64,000 nucleotides of DNA from an uncultured Collinsella sp. (GCA_900542825.1 UQOY01000010.1:13186-77185); one strand, 5' to 3'; positions 37,826 to 46,068 are shown, counted from the first letter of the stretch. Numbers and translations are program-made. The notes: generated by a model not told the origin, from the letters alone.

Positions 37826-37837
37826 TATCAGGGCGCG

Positions 37838-40800
37838 CTAGTTCTGACGACGCTTGCGGGCAACGATGCCCCAAGCGATAGCCGTCACGCCAGCAAAGCC
37901 AGCCATCGCAACTGCGATCAGCGTGGAGTCGCCCGTGCCGGGCATGACTCCATTGCCCTTGCCAGGCTTGCCAGAGGCGCCGGGCTTGGTAGATGCATCG
38001 GGCTTGTTTCCGGTATTACCGGTGTTGCCCTGGTTGCCGTTGCCACCCAGGTTACCGCCACCGGGCTGCTCCGGCTTAGGCTGATCGGGGTTGGGCTGCT
38101 CCGGCTTGGGCTTGTCCGGATCGGTCGGAGCCTTCTTGCTTACGGTAACGACGTAGCTGTTGGACTTGCCACCATAGGTAACGGTCACCTCAAGGTTGCC
38201 ATTCTCCGTCAGCTCCGTGTCCAGACTCGGATTGAATGTAAAGTCGTTCTTGGTCGACTCGCTGTACTCAACCTGGTCCGTGGTGCCATTGCTGTAGGAC
38301 AGCGTCAGAACCAGGCCGGTCGGGTCGAGCTTGTCGCCCTCGGCGTATGCGCGCTTGGCGGCATCGGCGTTCACCGCAATGCCCTCGAGCGTCGGCTTGG
38401 TCTCGGTAACGTTTACGACCTTATCGACAGAACCCGTGTAGTCCTCGATGCCGGTCACGGTAACGGTGACCTGACGGCCGTTCTCGCTCACGTCGCCCAT
38501 CTCAAAGCCAAGCTTGTAGTCCAGGCCATAGGTGAGCTTCTCGCCGTCGACCGTAACCTCGACCGTCTTGGCGATTTGAGCCTTAATGTCCTCTTCGTCG
38601 TTGATGTTCGCGACCTCAAGAGCATCGGTAGCAGCAACCTGCTCGGTCTTGATCTCGACAGCCGGGCTCGTCTTGCGCAGGCGGATCTCGGCGGCACTCA
38701 TGTGCTCATTGTCGCCGCTGGCAGCCTGGGTGCCGTTGGCCTTAAAGCGGAAGTACTTAGCCGTAACGGGGTGATCGAACTGAGCAACACGCCAGCCCAT
38801 CTCAAAGCCCTCGTCCTTGTAGCCCTTCCAGCGACCAGTGGAGATGGGCTTCCACTCGTCAGACTCGTTCTCGCGATACTGAATCTCGTAATCGGTAACG
38901 ATGCCGTTGTAGCCGCCGTCGCCACCGGAGTTACGCGGCAGGTAGCGCAGCGCCTCGACGCTCGTGGCCTCCTTGAGCTCCATGGAGACCCACAGATCTT
39001 CGGCCCTGGGCTTAAAGCCGTTCCTCCAGTTGGTATGGAAGTACGTGGCGTTGTTCTTGTCGAACGCAAACGAAACAGGACCCTCGTTGCCAGAAGCGGG
39101 GTTCAATTCGCTGCCGGCAGCCGTGTTCTTAACGTCATCGTTGGGAACGTCGCGCTCGTCGTTGTCGTCGGGCAAAACACTCGAGCTGCTGTCCGCCGCC
39201 AGGTTAATGACGAAGGTCTTGCGCGTGGCGTGGTCTTCGGACTCAAGGATGATGTTGATCTTGTTGTCGTGAGCCGGCAGCACGGTAACGGCGGTGTTCT
39301 TGGCCGGGACGGCATCAACCGTCGCAAAGAGGGCGGCAGTGGAGTAGCTACCCTTCTCGAGGTTGCTGGCGCTGAGCTTCTTGCCATTGACCGTCAGGCT
39401 ATCGAGCGTAGCCTCGGTATTGGTGTCGAAGCTGCCCTTGGCCTCAAACAGCTGAATCTCGGTGATGCAGGTGCAGGGCTTGGCGTTGGGGAGCGTCACG
39501 TTCTTGTTGGTGAAGGTGAACCTCACAAACGTAGCAAGCGTGGGCTCGAATTCATACGTGTAGGGCTTAACGCGATTGCTGGCCGAGCCGATGGTCTCGG
39601 TCGTAGTGACCTCGCGCCAAGTGTTGCCGTCCTCGGAAACCTCAACCTTGGTGGTGCCGGCATCGGGATAGCTCGCAGACCAAGAATCCTCAACGAAGTA
39701 CACCACGGCGCGGCCCAGGCGCTGCTGGGTGTTGTAGTTGAAGGTCACGCTCGACTTGGTGTTGCCCTCCTGTGCATAAGCATAGTTGGACCAGCACGTG
39801 GTATTTGCGCTGCCATCGCCTGCACCAGGGGTGAAGGCGGTAACACCGTCGTTGATTGCATTCAAGGAGTCGGACTGCTTGTTCTCGGGAACGTCCTGCG
39901 TAACGCTCATAAGTGCGCCGCAGTTAGCGACGTTGTCACCGATGGTGACCTTCTCGTTCTGAACGCGAATCGTAGCGGTAACAGCCAGATCCTTACCAAA
40001 GACATTGGCGGTGCCCTTGACGGTCACAGTGCCGGCCTTGTTGTAAGCATCCTCAGCTGGGGTATCCCACGTAACGGGGAAGCTCGCGTTAAGGACGGTG
40101 CCGTCGGCCATAGCGGCAGGACGCGCATCGGGAAGCGATGCGGCGGTACCAACCGGGGTGGTGGCCGAATAGTTCAGAAGCGCCGCGACCTCATCAAGCA
40201 CGGTTACGGTGCAAGAGACCTTGGCACCCTCGACCTCGCCGGAAACCTGGAAGGTGCCAGGCTTGGAGAGAGCGTCCTTGTTGATGTTGTCCCATGCAAC
40301 ATCCTTCTTCTCGGACGTGCCGTCAGAGTAGTTGACGTCAACCTGCTTGGGCAGGGAAAGCTCACTGCCCGTTTTCACATAGTAGAAACGGGAGTAGAGC
40401 AGGCTCGAAATCGACTTGGGAGCAGCAGGATCGCTGGAACCCGTAGAGGAGATCGTCACCGTCTTGGAATCGAGACCGTCGGCGGTCACGGTAACGGTGA
40501 TGTCGCCGCCCTTGCCGTTGGAGCGCACAATGCCCACCAGCTGACCGGCCCAGGCGTTGCGGTTGTTGTCGCGGTAGGACTGATGGTCGGGGGAACTACC
40601 GTTGTCGATACCGGCGAGCTCGCCTGCGCCGCTCACCTTAAACTTCACGTTGTTCTTGGCGTCGGGAACGATGTTGCCGTTCTGGTCCTTGACGCTCACG
40701 GTGACATAAGCCAGGTCGCCCTTGCCAGAAAGATCGGCACGATCGACCGAAGCGTCGAGCTTGGCGGCAGCACCGGTGGTCGTCACGCTCTGACGGCCAT

Positions 40801-43171
40801 CCCAGTTCTCGGTCGAGACAACGTTGCCGTTCTCGTCATAGGCCTTGGCGGTAATGGTGCCATCGGCATACGGAACGTTCCAGCTGAGCCAGAGGTTCTC
40901 GGCCGTCTTACCGCTCTTGCCCTCACCCTCATAAATCTGATAGGTGTAGCCAGCAGCGGTGGTCTTCTTGGTAAACGTCTTCTTGCCCAGCGACTGCGGA
41001 GTCGTGGAACCCTTAGGCGTAAAGAAGAGCTCAACGCCGGCGGCGTCGGTGTAGACAACGACCTTGACCTTGCCGCTGCCATCCTTCTTGACCATATCGT
41101 TTTTCCATGCAGGAAGGATATGCAGTGTGTGCAGGTTGTCGTTCCACTGGCTCTGATACAGATAGTACGTATCCTTGGGCAGGCCGGCAGTATCGATGAT
41201 GCCGAAGTAGGAGTTCTTCGGCGCGATGCTCCAGTCGCCACCCTGGACACCGGCAGTAACGCCGTTCCACGGAGTGGGCTCGCCCAGGTAGTCGAAGCCA
41301 GTCCAGACATACTCACCGGCAACAAAGTCGCGAGTGATGGTGTCATACCATGCCTGGGAGGCCGTGTGGCCCCAGCTCACGTAAGACGTGTCATAAGAAG
41401 TAAGCTGGTGTCCGCCTGCATCGGCCATGCTGCCGAGCGTGTTATAAACGCCACGACTGTTAACGGACGAGACGGTCTCAGAACCGTAGAACTTCCAAGA
41501 CGGATTGTTGGCGTGCAGCTGATCGTACCTGCTGCCGTCGGCGTAATTGATACCGATCAGACCACCAGCGTTGGCGAGGTTGTCGGGATGATAATTCCAC
41601 GAGCCACCCTTGAGCTGGTTGTCGCCAAGCGTCACGGGACGAGAGGTGTCGGCCTCTTTGGTCCACTTGATAAGGTTGAGCTGAGCAGTCTCGTCAAACG
41701 GCTTGGTGCCGCCGGTGATCATCTCATTACCCACGGACCACATGATGACCGAGGGAGAGTTAAAGTCACGGGCGATGGTCGCCTTAAGATCGAACTCGGC
41801 CCAGACCTGATCGGACTTGGCACCGATGATCTTGGAGTCGCCGACCTTCTTATTGAAGAAACGAGCGTAGTCGAAGCTGTTGCCGTTCTTCGCATCGGTC
41901 CAGCCGTCGAAGACCTCCTCGTCGAGCAGGATACCCTGCTCCTCGCACACCTCAACGAGCACGCGAGACGGCGTGTTGTGAGACGTGCGGATGGAGTTGC
42001 AGCCCATCTCCTTCAGGATACGCACCTGGCGCTCGACAGCCGCACGGCTATCGACGGAACCCAGGGCGCCCTGATCGTGGTGCATGCAGACGCCCTTGAG
42101 CTTGACATTCTTACCGTTAAGGGAGAAGCCGTTGGTGACATCGTAGTTAAACCAGCGGTAACCGAACACCGTGTCATACGTGTCGACGACCTTGTCATCA
42201 ACCTTGACATCGGTGCGAACCGTGTAGAGGTTGGGGGACTCGGTGGACCAAAGGCTCGGGTTGGCAGCACTGATCTGAGACTCGATGGTCTTGGACTCGC
42301 CTGCGGCAACAGCCTGAGCGTCGGTAGTCACAGTGCCGATGGCCTGCTCGACCTTGCCACCCTTAGGGAAGATGGTCTGCACGAGCGTCACGTTAGCGTC
42401 CTTGTCACCATTATTAACAATGGTGGACGAGAGCTTGGTGGTCACGTTGCCACCGTTCTCGCTCTGGAGCTGAGGAGCGCTCACGTGGACGCCATCTCTG
42501 GTCACAGAAACCTTGTCGGTCACCACGAGGTCGACATTGCGACCGATGCCCGAGCCAGAATACCAACGGCTGGAAGGAACCTGATGGTTGACCTTGACGG
42601 CGATGGTATTCTCCTCGCCCGTCTTGAGGTACGGGGTGAGGTCGAACGAGAAGGGCGTGTAGCCATACGGATGGTTGCCCAGCTCGGTACCGTTGACCCA
42701 AACGGTGGCATCCATGTAGACACCATCGAAATCGATGCGAATCTGCTTGCCCGCAAGAGTGCTATCGAGAAAGAAGCTCTTGCGATACCAGCCGATACCG
42801 CCCGGCTTATAGGCGCTCTCGGCCTCGAGGTTGGACGCATAGTCCTGATCGATGCTGTAGTCATGCGGAAGCGTGACGTACTGCCACGACGAGTCATCGA
42901 AAGAGCCGGCCTGAGCGCCGCTGGCGTCGCCCAGGTTGAATTTCCAGTTGTCGTTAAACGAAACCGTACGTTGAGACGGATCGCTCACGTTGCTCACATA
43001 AGCGATCTCGGGCGCAGAACTCATCTGAGTCTGCGTCTGCGAGCGCAACTCGGGCGAAACATCGCCCGCTGCCCACGCCTGGGCCACGGGAAGGGTGAAC
43101 GCAGCCGCAGCAAATGCCGCCGCGCACACCGCCCCCCGTGCCCACCTAACTACACGACCGTTACTTACCAT
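37838..43171 (-). CDS. Cell-wall-anchored GH2 beta-galactosidase
   Basis: 1777 residues. Signal peptide about 1-34 (AVCAAAFAAAAFTLPVAQAWA region); GH2 jelly-roll with FDDSSWQYVTLPHDYS; Ig-like domain; TIM barrel from KGVCMHHDQGALGS (about 357), acid/base E483 in SVGNEM and likely nucleophile E565 in FYGSETV; beta-sandwich following; several Ig-like and F5/8-type C modules; cadherin-like and bacterial Ig-like domains; Gly/Asn/Pro linker; sorting signal MPGTG near 1742 with hydrophobic span and RKRRQN tail. It would release beta-galactose from surface glycans outside the cell. The start at 43171 is where the signal peptide begins; AAAGGGG lies about 11 nt upstream. The frame reaches 43378 without family sequence. 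First gene of the three-glycosidase unit. Confidence 0.92.
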   Translation of the reverse strand: MVSNGRVVRWARGAVCAAAFAAAAFTLPVAQAWAAGDVSPELRSQTQTQMSSAPEIAYVSNVSDPSQRTVSFNDNWKFNLGDASGAQAGSFDDSSWQYVTLPHDYSIDQDYASNLEAESAYKPGGIGWYRKSFFLDSTLAGKQIRIDFDGVYMDATVWVNGTELGNHPYGYTPFSFDLTPYLKTGEENTIAVKVNHQVPSSRWYSGSGIGRNVDLVVTDKVSVTRDGVHVSAPQLQSENGGNVTTKLSSTIVNNGDKDANVTLVQTIFPKGGKVEQAIGTVTTDAQAVAAGESKTIESQISAANPSLWSTESPNLYTVRTDVKVDDKVVDTYDTVFGYRWFNYDVTNGFSLNGKNVKLKGVCMHHDQGALGSVDSRAAVERQVRILKEMGCNSIRTSHNTPSRVLVEVCEEQGILLDEEVFDGWTDAKNGNSFDYARFFNKKVGDSKIIGAKSDQVWAEFDLKATIARDFNSPSVIMWSVGNEMITGGTKPFDETAQLNLIKWTKEADTSRPVTLGDNQLKGGSWNYHPDNLANAGGLIGINYADGSRYDQLHANNPSWKFYGSETVSSVNSRGVYNTLGSMADAGGHQLTSYDTSYVSWGHTASQAWYDTITRDFVAGEYVWTGFDYLGEPTPWNGVTAGVQGGDWSIAPKNSYFGIIDTAGLPKDTYYLYQSQWNDNLHTLHILPAWKNDMVKKDGSGKVKVVVYTDAAGVELFFTPKGSTTPQSLGKKTFTKKTTAAGYTYQIYEGEGKSGKTAENLWLSWNVPYADGTITAKAYDENGNVVSTENWDGRQSVTTTGAAAKLDASVDRADLSGKGDLAYVTVSVKDQNGNIVPDAKNNVKFKVSGAGELAGIDNGSSPDHQSYRDNNRNAWAGQLVGIVRSNGKGGDITVTVTADGLDSKTVTISSTGSSDPAAPKSISSLLYSRFYYVKTGSELSLPKQVDVNYSDGTSEKKDVAWDNINKDALSKPGTFQVSGEVEGAKVSCTVTVLDEVAALLNYSATTPVGTAASLPDARPAAMADGTVLNASFPVTWDTPAEDAYNKAGTVTVKGTANVFGKDLAVTATIRVQNEKVTIGDNVANCGALMSVTQDVPENKQSDSLNAINDGVTAFTPGAGDGSANTTCWSNYAYAQEGNTKSSVTFNYNTQQRLGRAVVYFVEDSWSASYPDAGTTKVEVSEDGNTWREVTTTETIGSASNRVKPYTYEFEPTLATFVRFTFTNKNVTLPNAKPCTCITEIQLFEAKGSFDTNTEATLDSLTVNGKKLSASNLEKGSYSTAALFATVDAVPAKNTAVTVLPAHDNKINIILESEDHATRKTFVINLAADSSSSVLPDDNDERDVPNDDVKNTAAGSELNPASGNEGPVSFAFDKNNATYFHTNWRNGFKPRAEDLWVSMELKEATSVEALRYLPRNSGGDGGYNGIVTDYEIQYRENESDEWKPISTGRWKGYKDEGFEMGWRVAQFDHPVTAKYFRFKANGTQAASGDNEHMSAAEIRLRKTSPAVEIKTEQVAATDALEVANINDEEDIKAQIAKTVEVTVDGEKLTYGLDYKLGFEMGDVSENGRQVTVTVTGIEDYTGSVDKVVNVTETKPTLEGIAVNADAAKRAYAEGDKLDPTGLVLTLSYSNGTTDQVEYSESTKNDFTFNPSLDTELTENGNLEVTVTYGGKSNSYVVTVSKKAPTDPDKPKPEQPNPDQPKPEQPGGGNLGGNGNQGNTGNTGNKPDASTKPGASGKPGKGNGVMPGTGDSTLIAVAMAGFAGVTAIAWGIVARKRRQN

Positions 43172-43699
43172 GGCAGCAGCGCCCCTTTCTAAAGCTCCGC
43201 AAAGAGGACCGTTGTCTATTGCGGCTTGCTCGTCCACGCGTTGCGTAAGCGCACCCTGCGCAGCCTCGACACAGAGTGGACTGATACTAAAAATACGCTT
43301 TACTTGTAACTTAAAAACAATCCGCTTCTCGAGCGGTGAGCGGCGAACGGTTTTGGGGATCTGAGCGCCGTTATCCATGGTCAGCGAGGTGTTAACGCAA
43401 ACATCTTTTGAGGCGGCAGTATAAACCGTAAGCTCAGATGCCCAATTCGGAGCAGCTGGGCAGCATACCGATATGCATACATTCTACTGATATTCATAAA
43501 ACTATTTCTATTTAATGAGAATATGCATTTAATAATTTGGGCAACAAATCGATGAACGGTTATACCTGCAATTAAAGGTACTTAATTAAGCATACCTTTA
43601 GAATAATATGCAATTGAGCTCTTTGTGACGCTTAAACTTTTGTCGAACATCGATGCCTATATATTAGTGTCTTGTCCATCGTCGGCTCTCCCGTACGTA
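43172..43699. other. Long AT-rich leader of the glycosidase unit
   Basis: About 530 bases. 43480-43660 is strikingly AT-rich for this genome and probably holds the GH2 promoter, giving a leader of some hundred bases. No operator symmetry or recognised riboswitch was seen. Open frames here look accidental. Confidence 0.45.
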
Positions 43700-43707
43700 A
43701 ACGCAAA

Positions 43708-43729
43708 GAGGCTCGCCAAAGCGAGCCTC
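43708..43729 (-). terminator. Terminator behind the aldolase remnant
   Basis: 9-bp perfect stem GAGGCTCGC/GCGAGCCTC (43708-43716, 43721-43729) with minus-strand tail TTTGCGTTT. It lies 9 nt past the remnant's stop codon. Confidence 0.75.
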
Positions 43730-43737
43730 CCAACAAG

Positions 43738-43941
43738 TCAAAACCTCATCTCATGGATTGATTGGCCGCAGAACTTCACCATGGTCTCGACCATGGACTC
43801 GGGGGGGGACGGGATCGCCCGTGGCTTCGGCAGCATCAATCGCAGCGCGAACGGCTTCAAGGCTCGACGTGTTAAACGCCGCGATAGCCATGTTGTTCTG
43901 CTCGGCAATAGCGCAGATGTTACGACGATGACAAGCATGAT
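43738..43941 (-). pseudogene. Remnant of a class II (ketose-bisphosphate) aldolase gene
   Basis: Reading the minus strand, the phrase ICAIAEQNNMAIAAFNTSS followed by LEAVRAAIDAAEATGDPV matches the start of class II fructose- or tagatose-bisphosphate aldolases. The ATG at 43941 is one base out of phase with it, and a run of eight or more G near 43801 shifts the frame again. The end, ESMVETMVKFCGQSIHEMRF, resembles only a C-terminal helix. So the middle of the gene (over 200 codons) is missing. The identification rests on about 40 residues. The gene is dead, but its terminator survives. Confidence 0.5.
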
Positions 43942-44010
43942 GGTTGCTTCCATCGGTTTCTAAGACCGAACGTCGGGCTCGGGTTCTTATTTCATATCGC
44001 AATCGAACCT

Positions 44011-44251
44011 TTGGTGACGCGGGCGCCGACGGCCCGAATCCGCCGGCGGCCCCCACAAACCAGAAACGGCGCCGCTCTCGCGACGCCGTCATATTCCCTG
44101 GTGCCCCCGGGCGGATTCGAAAACTCCCCCCGCGGGGAAATTGGTGACGCGGGTGTCGACGGCCCGAATCCGCCGGCGGCCCCCACAAACCAGAAACGGC
44201 GCCGCTCTCGCGACGCCGTCATATTCCCTGGTGCCCCCGGGCGGATTCGAA
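44011..44251. repeat. Two 111-bp direct repeats at 130-bp offset, carrying the tRNA 3' end
   Basis: 44011-44121 and 44141-44251 are nearly identical (difference GGGCGCC versus GGGTGTC). Each contains, on the minus strand, the 23-nt tRNA-Arg 3' end (44099-44121; 44229-44251) and its downstream terminator hairpin. On the plus strand each contains a second T-arm-like phrase GTCGACGGCCCGAATCCGCC. Only the second copy is continuous with a complete tRNA. The structure looks like a tandem duplication or an emptied integration site. Confidence 0.85.
44193..44220 (-). terminator. Terminator of tRNA-Arg
   Basis: The minus strand reads ACGGCG, an inner stem CGC/GCG around GAGA, then CGCCGT and TTCTGG, 9 nt past the CCA end. 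An identical copy lies at 44063-44090 behind the fragment at 44099. Confidence 0.65.
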
Positions 44252-44304
44252 CCGTCGACACCCGCTTTAGGAGAGCGGTGCTCTATCCCCTGAGCTACGG
44301 AGGC
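44229..44304 (-). tRNA. tRNA-Arg, anticodon CCT
   Basis: 76-nt cloverleaf on the minus strand. Acceptor stem GCCTCCG (44298-44304) pairs with CGGGGGC; D-arm GCTC/GAGC; anticodon stem CCGCT/AGCGG with loop CTCCTAA, so anticodon CCT (reads AGG); T-loop TTCGAAT; CCA encoded. Two imperfect positions, T4-G69 and an A-C opposition in the T stem (GACGG/CCGCC), both involve the 3' part that is repeated elsewhere. No other tRNA is in the window. Confidence 0.92.
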
Positions 44305-44386
44305 ATGTTGTACTAGTGTAGCAGATTTACACCGTTGTAATGCAGCGTATAGCCACTCTTCGAAGCTGCGGTGGAACAGCCCTCCG

Positions 44387-44585
44387 GAAAGTGCGTCCCA
44401 CTATCCAGGCAAATTCTGGGTCAGACTTTCCCCATGGGACCTCGCTGGGAAACTGTGTCCCAGAATTTCGGCTCGAAACGGGACACGGTTTCCCAAACGA
44501 CCCCGTTCCGGAAACTACATCCCGGGATCAACGCTCGACCTGGGATGCACTTTCCCGTTCGAGCCCCATGGGAAACTGCGTCCCA
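44387..44585. repeat. Array of three 46-bp palindromes at 62-bp period plus a half unit
   Basis: Units 44387-44432, 44449-44494, 44511-44556, then a lone left arm with its inner flank at 44572-44585. Arms match GGAAANTGYGTCCC / GGGNNRCNNTTTCC, loops are 18 nt, spacers 16 nt, period 62, as at 14908. It fills the gap between the tRNA and manO. Confidence 0.88.
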
Positions 44586-44612
44586 CTTTGAGGGGAAGGT
44601 GCTCTTTAATGA

Positions 44613-45011
44613 CTAGTTATCCTTGTGAAAGAGGCTCTTGATGACACTGGGGATGCTCTTGGCTCCCTTGGCGGTCACGTCGATAAAGTCGGGCGAACGC
44701 ACGAGCTTATCCTCGTCAACGTACTTGCGAACCGCACGAAGCGTCTCTTTGTCGTCGCGCGTCGAAAACGTAAAGTGGCCGTTGTCCTTGGTAAAGATGG
44801 CAAAACGCGTGATCTTCTTGGTGCCTCGCAAAACCTCGGCGGCAATATAGTCGACCTCGTCCCACGGGATTTGAATATAATCCTCGGGATTGCGCTCGTT
44901 ATAGTACTCAAACGCCTTATTGCCCACCATTACGTTACCGTGACTGGTAAGCCCCATCAGGCAGGTTGCCGGCGTTGCCAGATCGACCTTGCTGTTCTGA
45001 GATTGCGCCAT
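44613..45011 (-). CDS. manO: ManO, PTS-associated DUF956 protein
   Basis: 132 residues. The DUF956 family occurs almost only with mannose-family PTS genes and is thought to modulate the permease. Recognised by the GLTSHGNVMVGNKAFEYYN segment, the IPWDEVDYIAAEV strand and the FTKDNGHFTFS motif. No membrane span. AGGAGGG lies about 9 nt before the start. It is the last gene of the man operon, 120 nt after manZ, behind a terminator hairpin, so it should be made at a lower level than the transporter. Confidence 0.85.
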   Translation of the reverse strand: MAQSQNSKVDLATPATCLMGLTSHGNVMVGNKAFEYYNERNPEDYIQIPWDEVDYIAAEVLRGTKKITRFAIFTKDNGHFTFSTRDDKETLRAVRKYVDEDKLVRSPDFIDVTAKGAKSIPSVIKSLFHKDN

Positions 45012-45030
45012 ACGCGCCTCGCCCTCCTAT

Positions 45031-45074
45031 AAAAACAATCGGACCGCATCCAGTGTACCCACCGGGTGCGGTCC
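45031..45074 (-). terminator. Intercistronic terminator between manZ and manO
   Basis: 11-bp stem (45041-45051 with 45064-45074, one mismatch-type pair) and a minus-strand tail GATTGTTTTTAT that runs into the AGGAGGG site of manO. It looks like a full intrinsic terminator, so manO is expressed by read-through or from a promoter hidden in the short interval. Confidence 0.8.
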
Positions 45075-45131
45075 GTTTCAATGGCTCAAAAGCCCTTGCC
45101 TAGTAACTCTCGGTCTTAAGCCGAAGCGCGC

Positions 45132-46052
45132 TTACATGAAGCCGCAGACGCGACCGATAATGCCAACGGCGAAGAGAGCCAGGATGATGACGATCGGGCT
45201 GACCTTCTTCTTGAGGAGCTTGCAGACCAACAGGGTCAGGCACACGGCGGCAAGGCCGGGGATGAGCTGATCGAGGTTAGCCTGAAGCGTGGTGACCTTC
45301 ACCTGATCAAGGGCGGTAGCACCGACGGAGTTGTACATCGTCAGCGCTTCCTTGATGCCCTCGGAGCCGGAGGGCAGGCTGGCCCAGTCGATAAAGGCGC
45401 CAGCAGACTGCGTGACCTTGGAGACGACCGGGGTGAAGGAGATGGACACCCAACGCTCGACCAGGGCGCCGATGATGAACATACCCAGGATGGAAGCACC
45501 CTCGGTAACCTTGCCCATCAGACCGCCGGAGAGGTCCTTGGCGATGGAGGAGCCGACCTTGTAGCCAAACTCCTGCGTGTACCACAGGAAAGCGTAACGG
45601 ATGATGTTCCACGCGAAGAAGAACAGCAGCGGACCGGCGATGCTGCCGGACAGGGCCAGGGAAGCGCCCAGAGCGCCCAGAATCGGGCGAAGGGTGAACC
45701 AGAAGGCGGGGTCGCCGACGCCGGCGAGCGGGCCCATCATACCGACCTTGACGCCCTGAATGGCGACGTCGTCGATCGGAGCACCGTTGGCGCGCTCCTC
45801 CTCGAGAGCGAGGGTGACGCCAATGACGGGGGCGGAAACATAGGGGTGGGTGTTATAGAACTCCAGGTGGCGCTTAAGAGCGGCAATCTGGTCATCCTTG
45901 CTGGTGTAGAGCTTCTTGATCGCAGGGATCATTGCGAAGCACCAGCCGCCGTTCTGCATACGCTCGTAGTTCCACGAGCCCTGAAGGAACTGATGACGGA
46001 AGCAAACCTTCTTGCGGTCAGCCTTGGTGAGCTGAATCTTGTTCTCTGCCAT
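45132..46052 (-). CDS. manZ: PTS mannose-family transporter subunit IID
   Basis: 306 residues. With IIC it forms the membrane channel of a mannose-family phosphotransferase (mannose, glucose, GlcNAc, sorbose or fructose types; specificity is not readable). Signature parts: FRHQFLQGSWNYERMQNGGW near the start, GVGDPAFWFTLRPILGALG, and hydrophobic spans towards the C-terminus. The start at 46052 follows GGAGGGGAG; a GTG at 46061 lies too close to it. It starts 16 nt after manY on the same strand. Confidence 0.95.
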   Translation of the reverse strand: MAENKIQLTKADRKKVCFRHQFLQGSWNYERMQNGGWCFAMIPAIKKLYTSKDDQIAALKRHLEFYNTHPYVSAPVIGVTLALEEERANGAPIDDVAIQGVKVGMMGPLAGVGDPAFWFTLRPILGALGASLALSGSIAGPLLFFFAWNIIRYAFLWYTQEFGYKVGSSIAKDLSGGLMGKVTEGASILGMFIIGALVERWVSISFTPVVSKVTQSAGAFIDWASLPSGSEGIKEALTMYNSVGATALDQVKVTTLQANLDQLIPGLAAVCLTLLVCKLLKKKVSPIVIILALFAVGIIGRVCGFM

Positions 46053-46068
46053 ATGTATCACTCCCCTC

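Noticed and set aside
27442..43192. Three very long plus-strand open frames opposite the glycosidases
   Set aside because: They are antisense shadows caused by GC-rich codon bias. The minus-strand frames have signal peptides, catalytic motifs and sortase tails.
43625..43963. Plus-strand 112-codon frame
   Set aside because: It overlaps the terminator and the aldolase remnant on the other strand and has no ribosome site.
25540..44251. Prophage or conjugative element
   Set aside because: No integrase, terminase, portal, relaxase or replication gene is present between the tRNA-end repeats, so only a generic island is claimed.
43951..44316. Open frames across the tRNA-associated 130-bp repeats
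   Set aside because: Their translations are Arg/Pro/Gly-rich readings of tRNA fragments and terminators, a common false gene.
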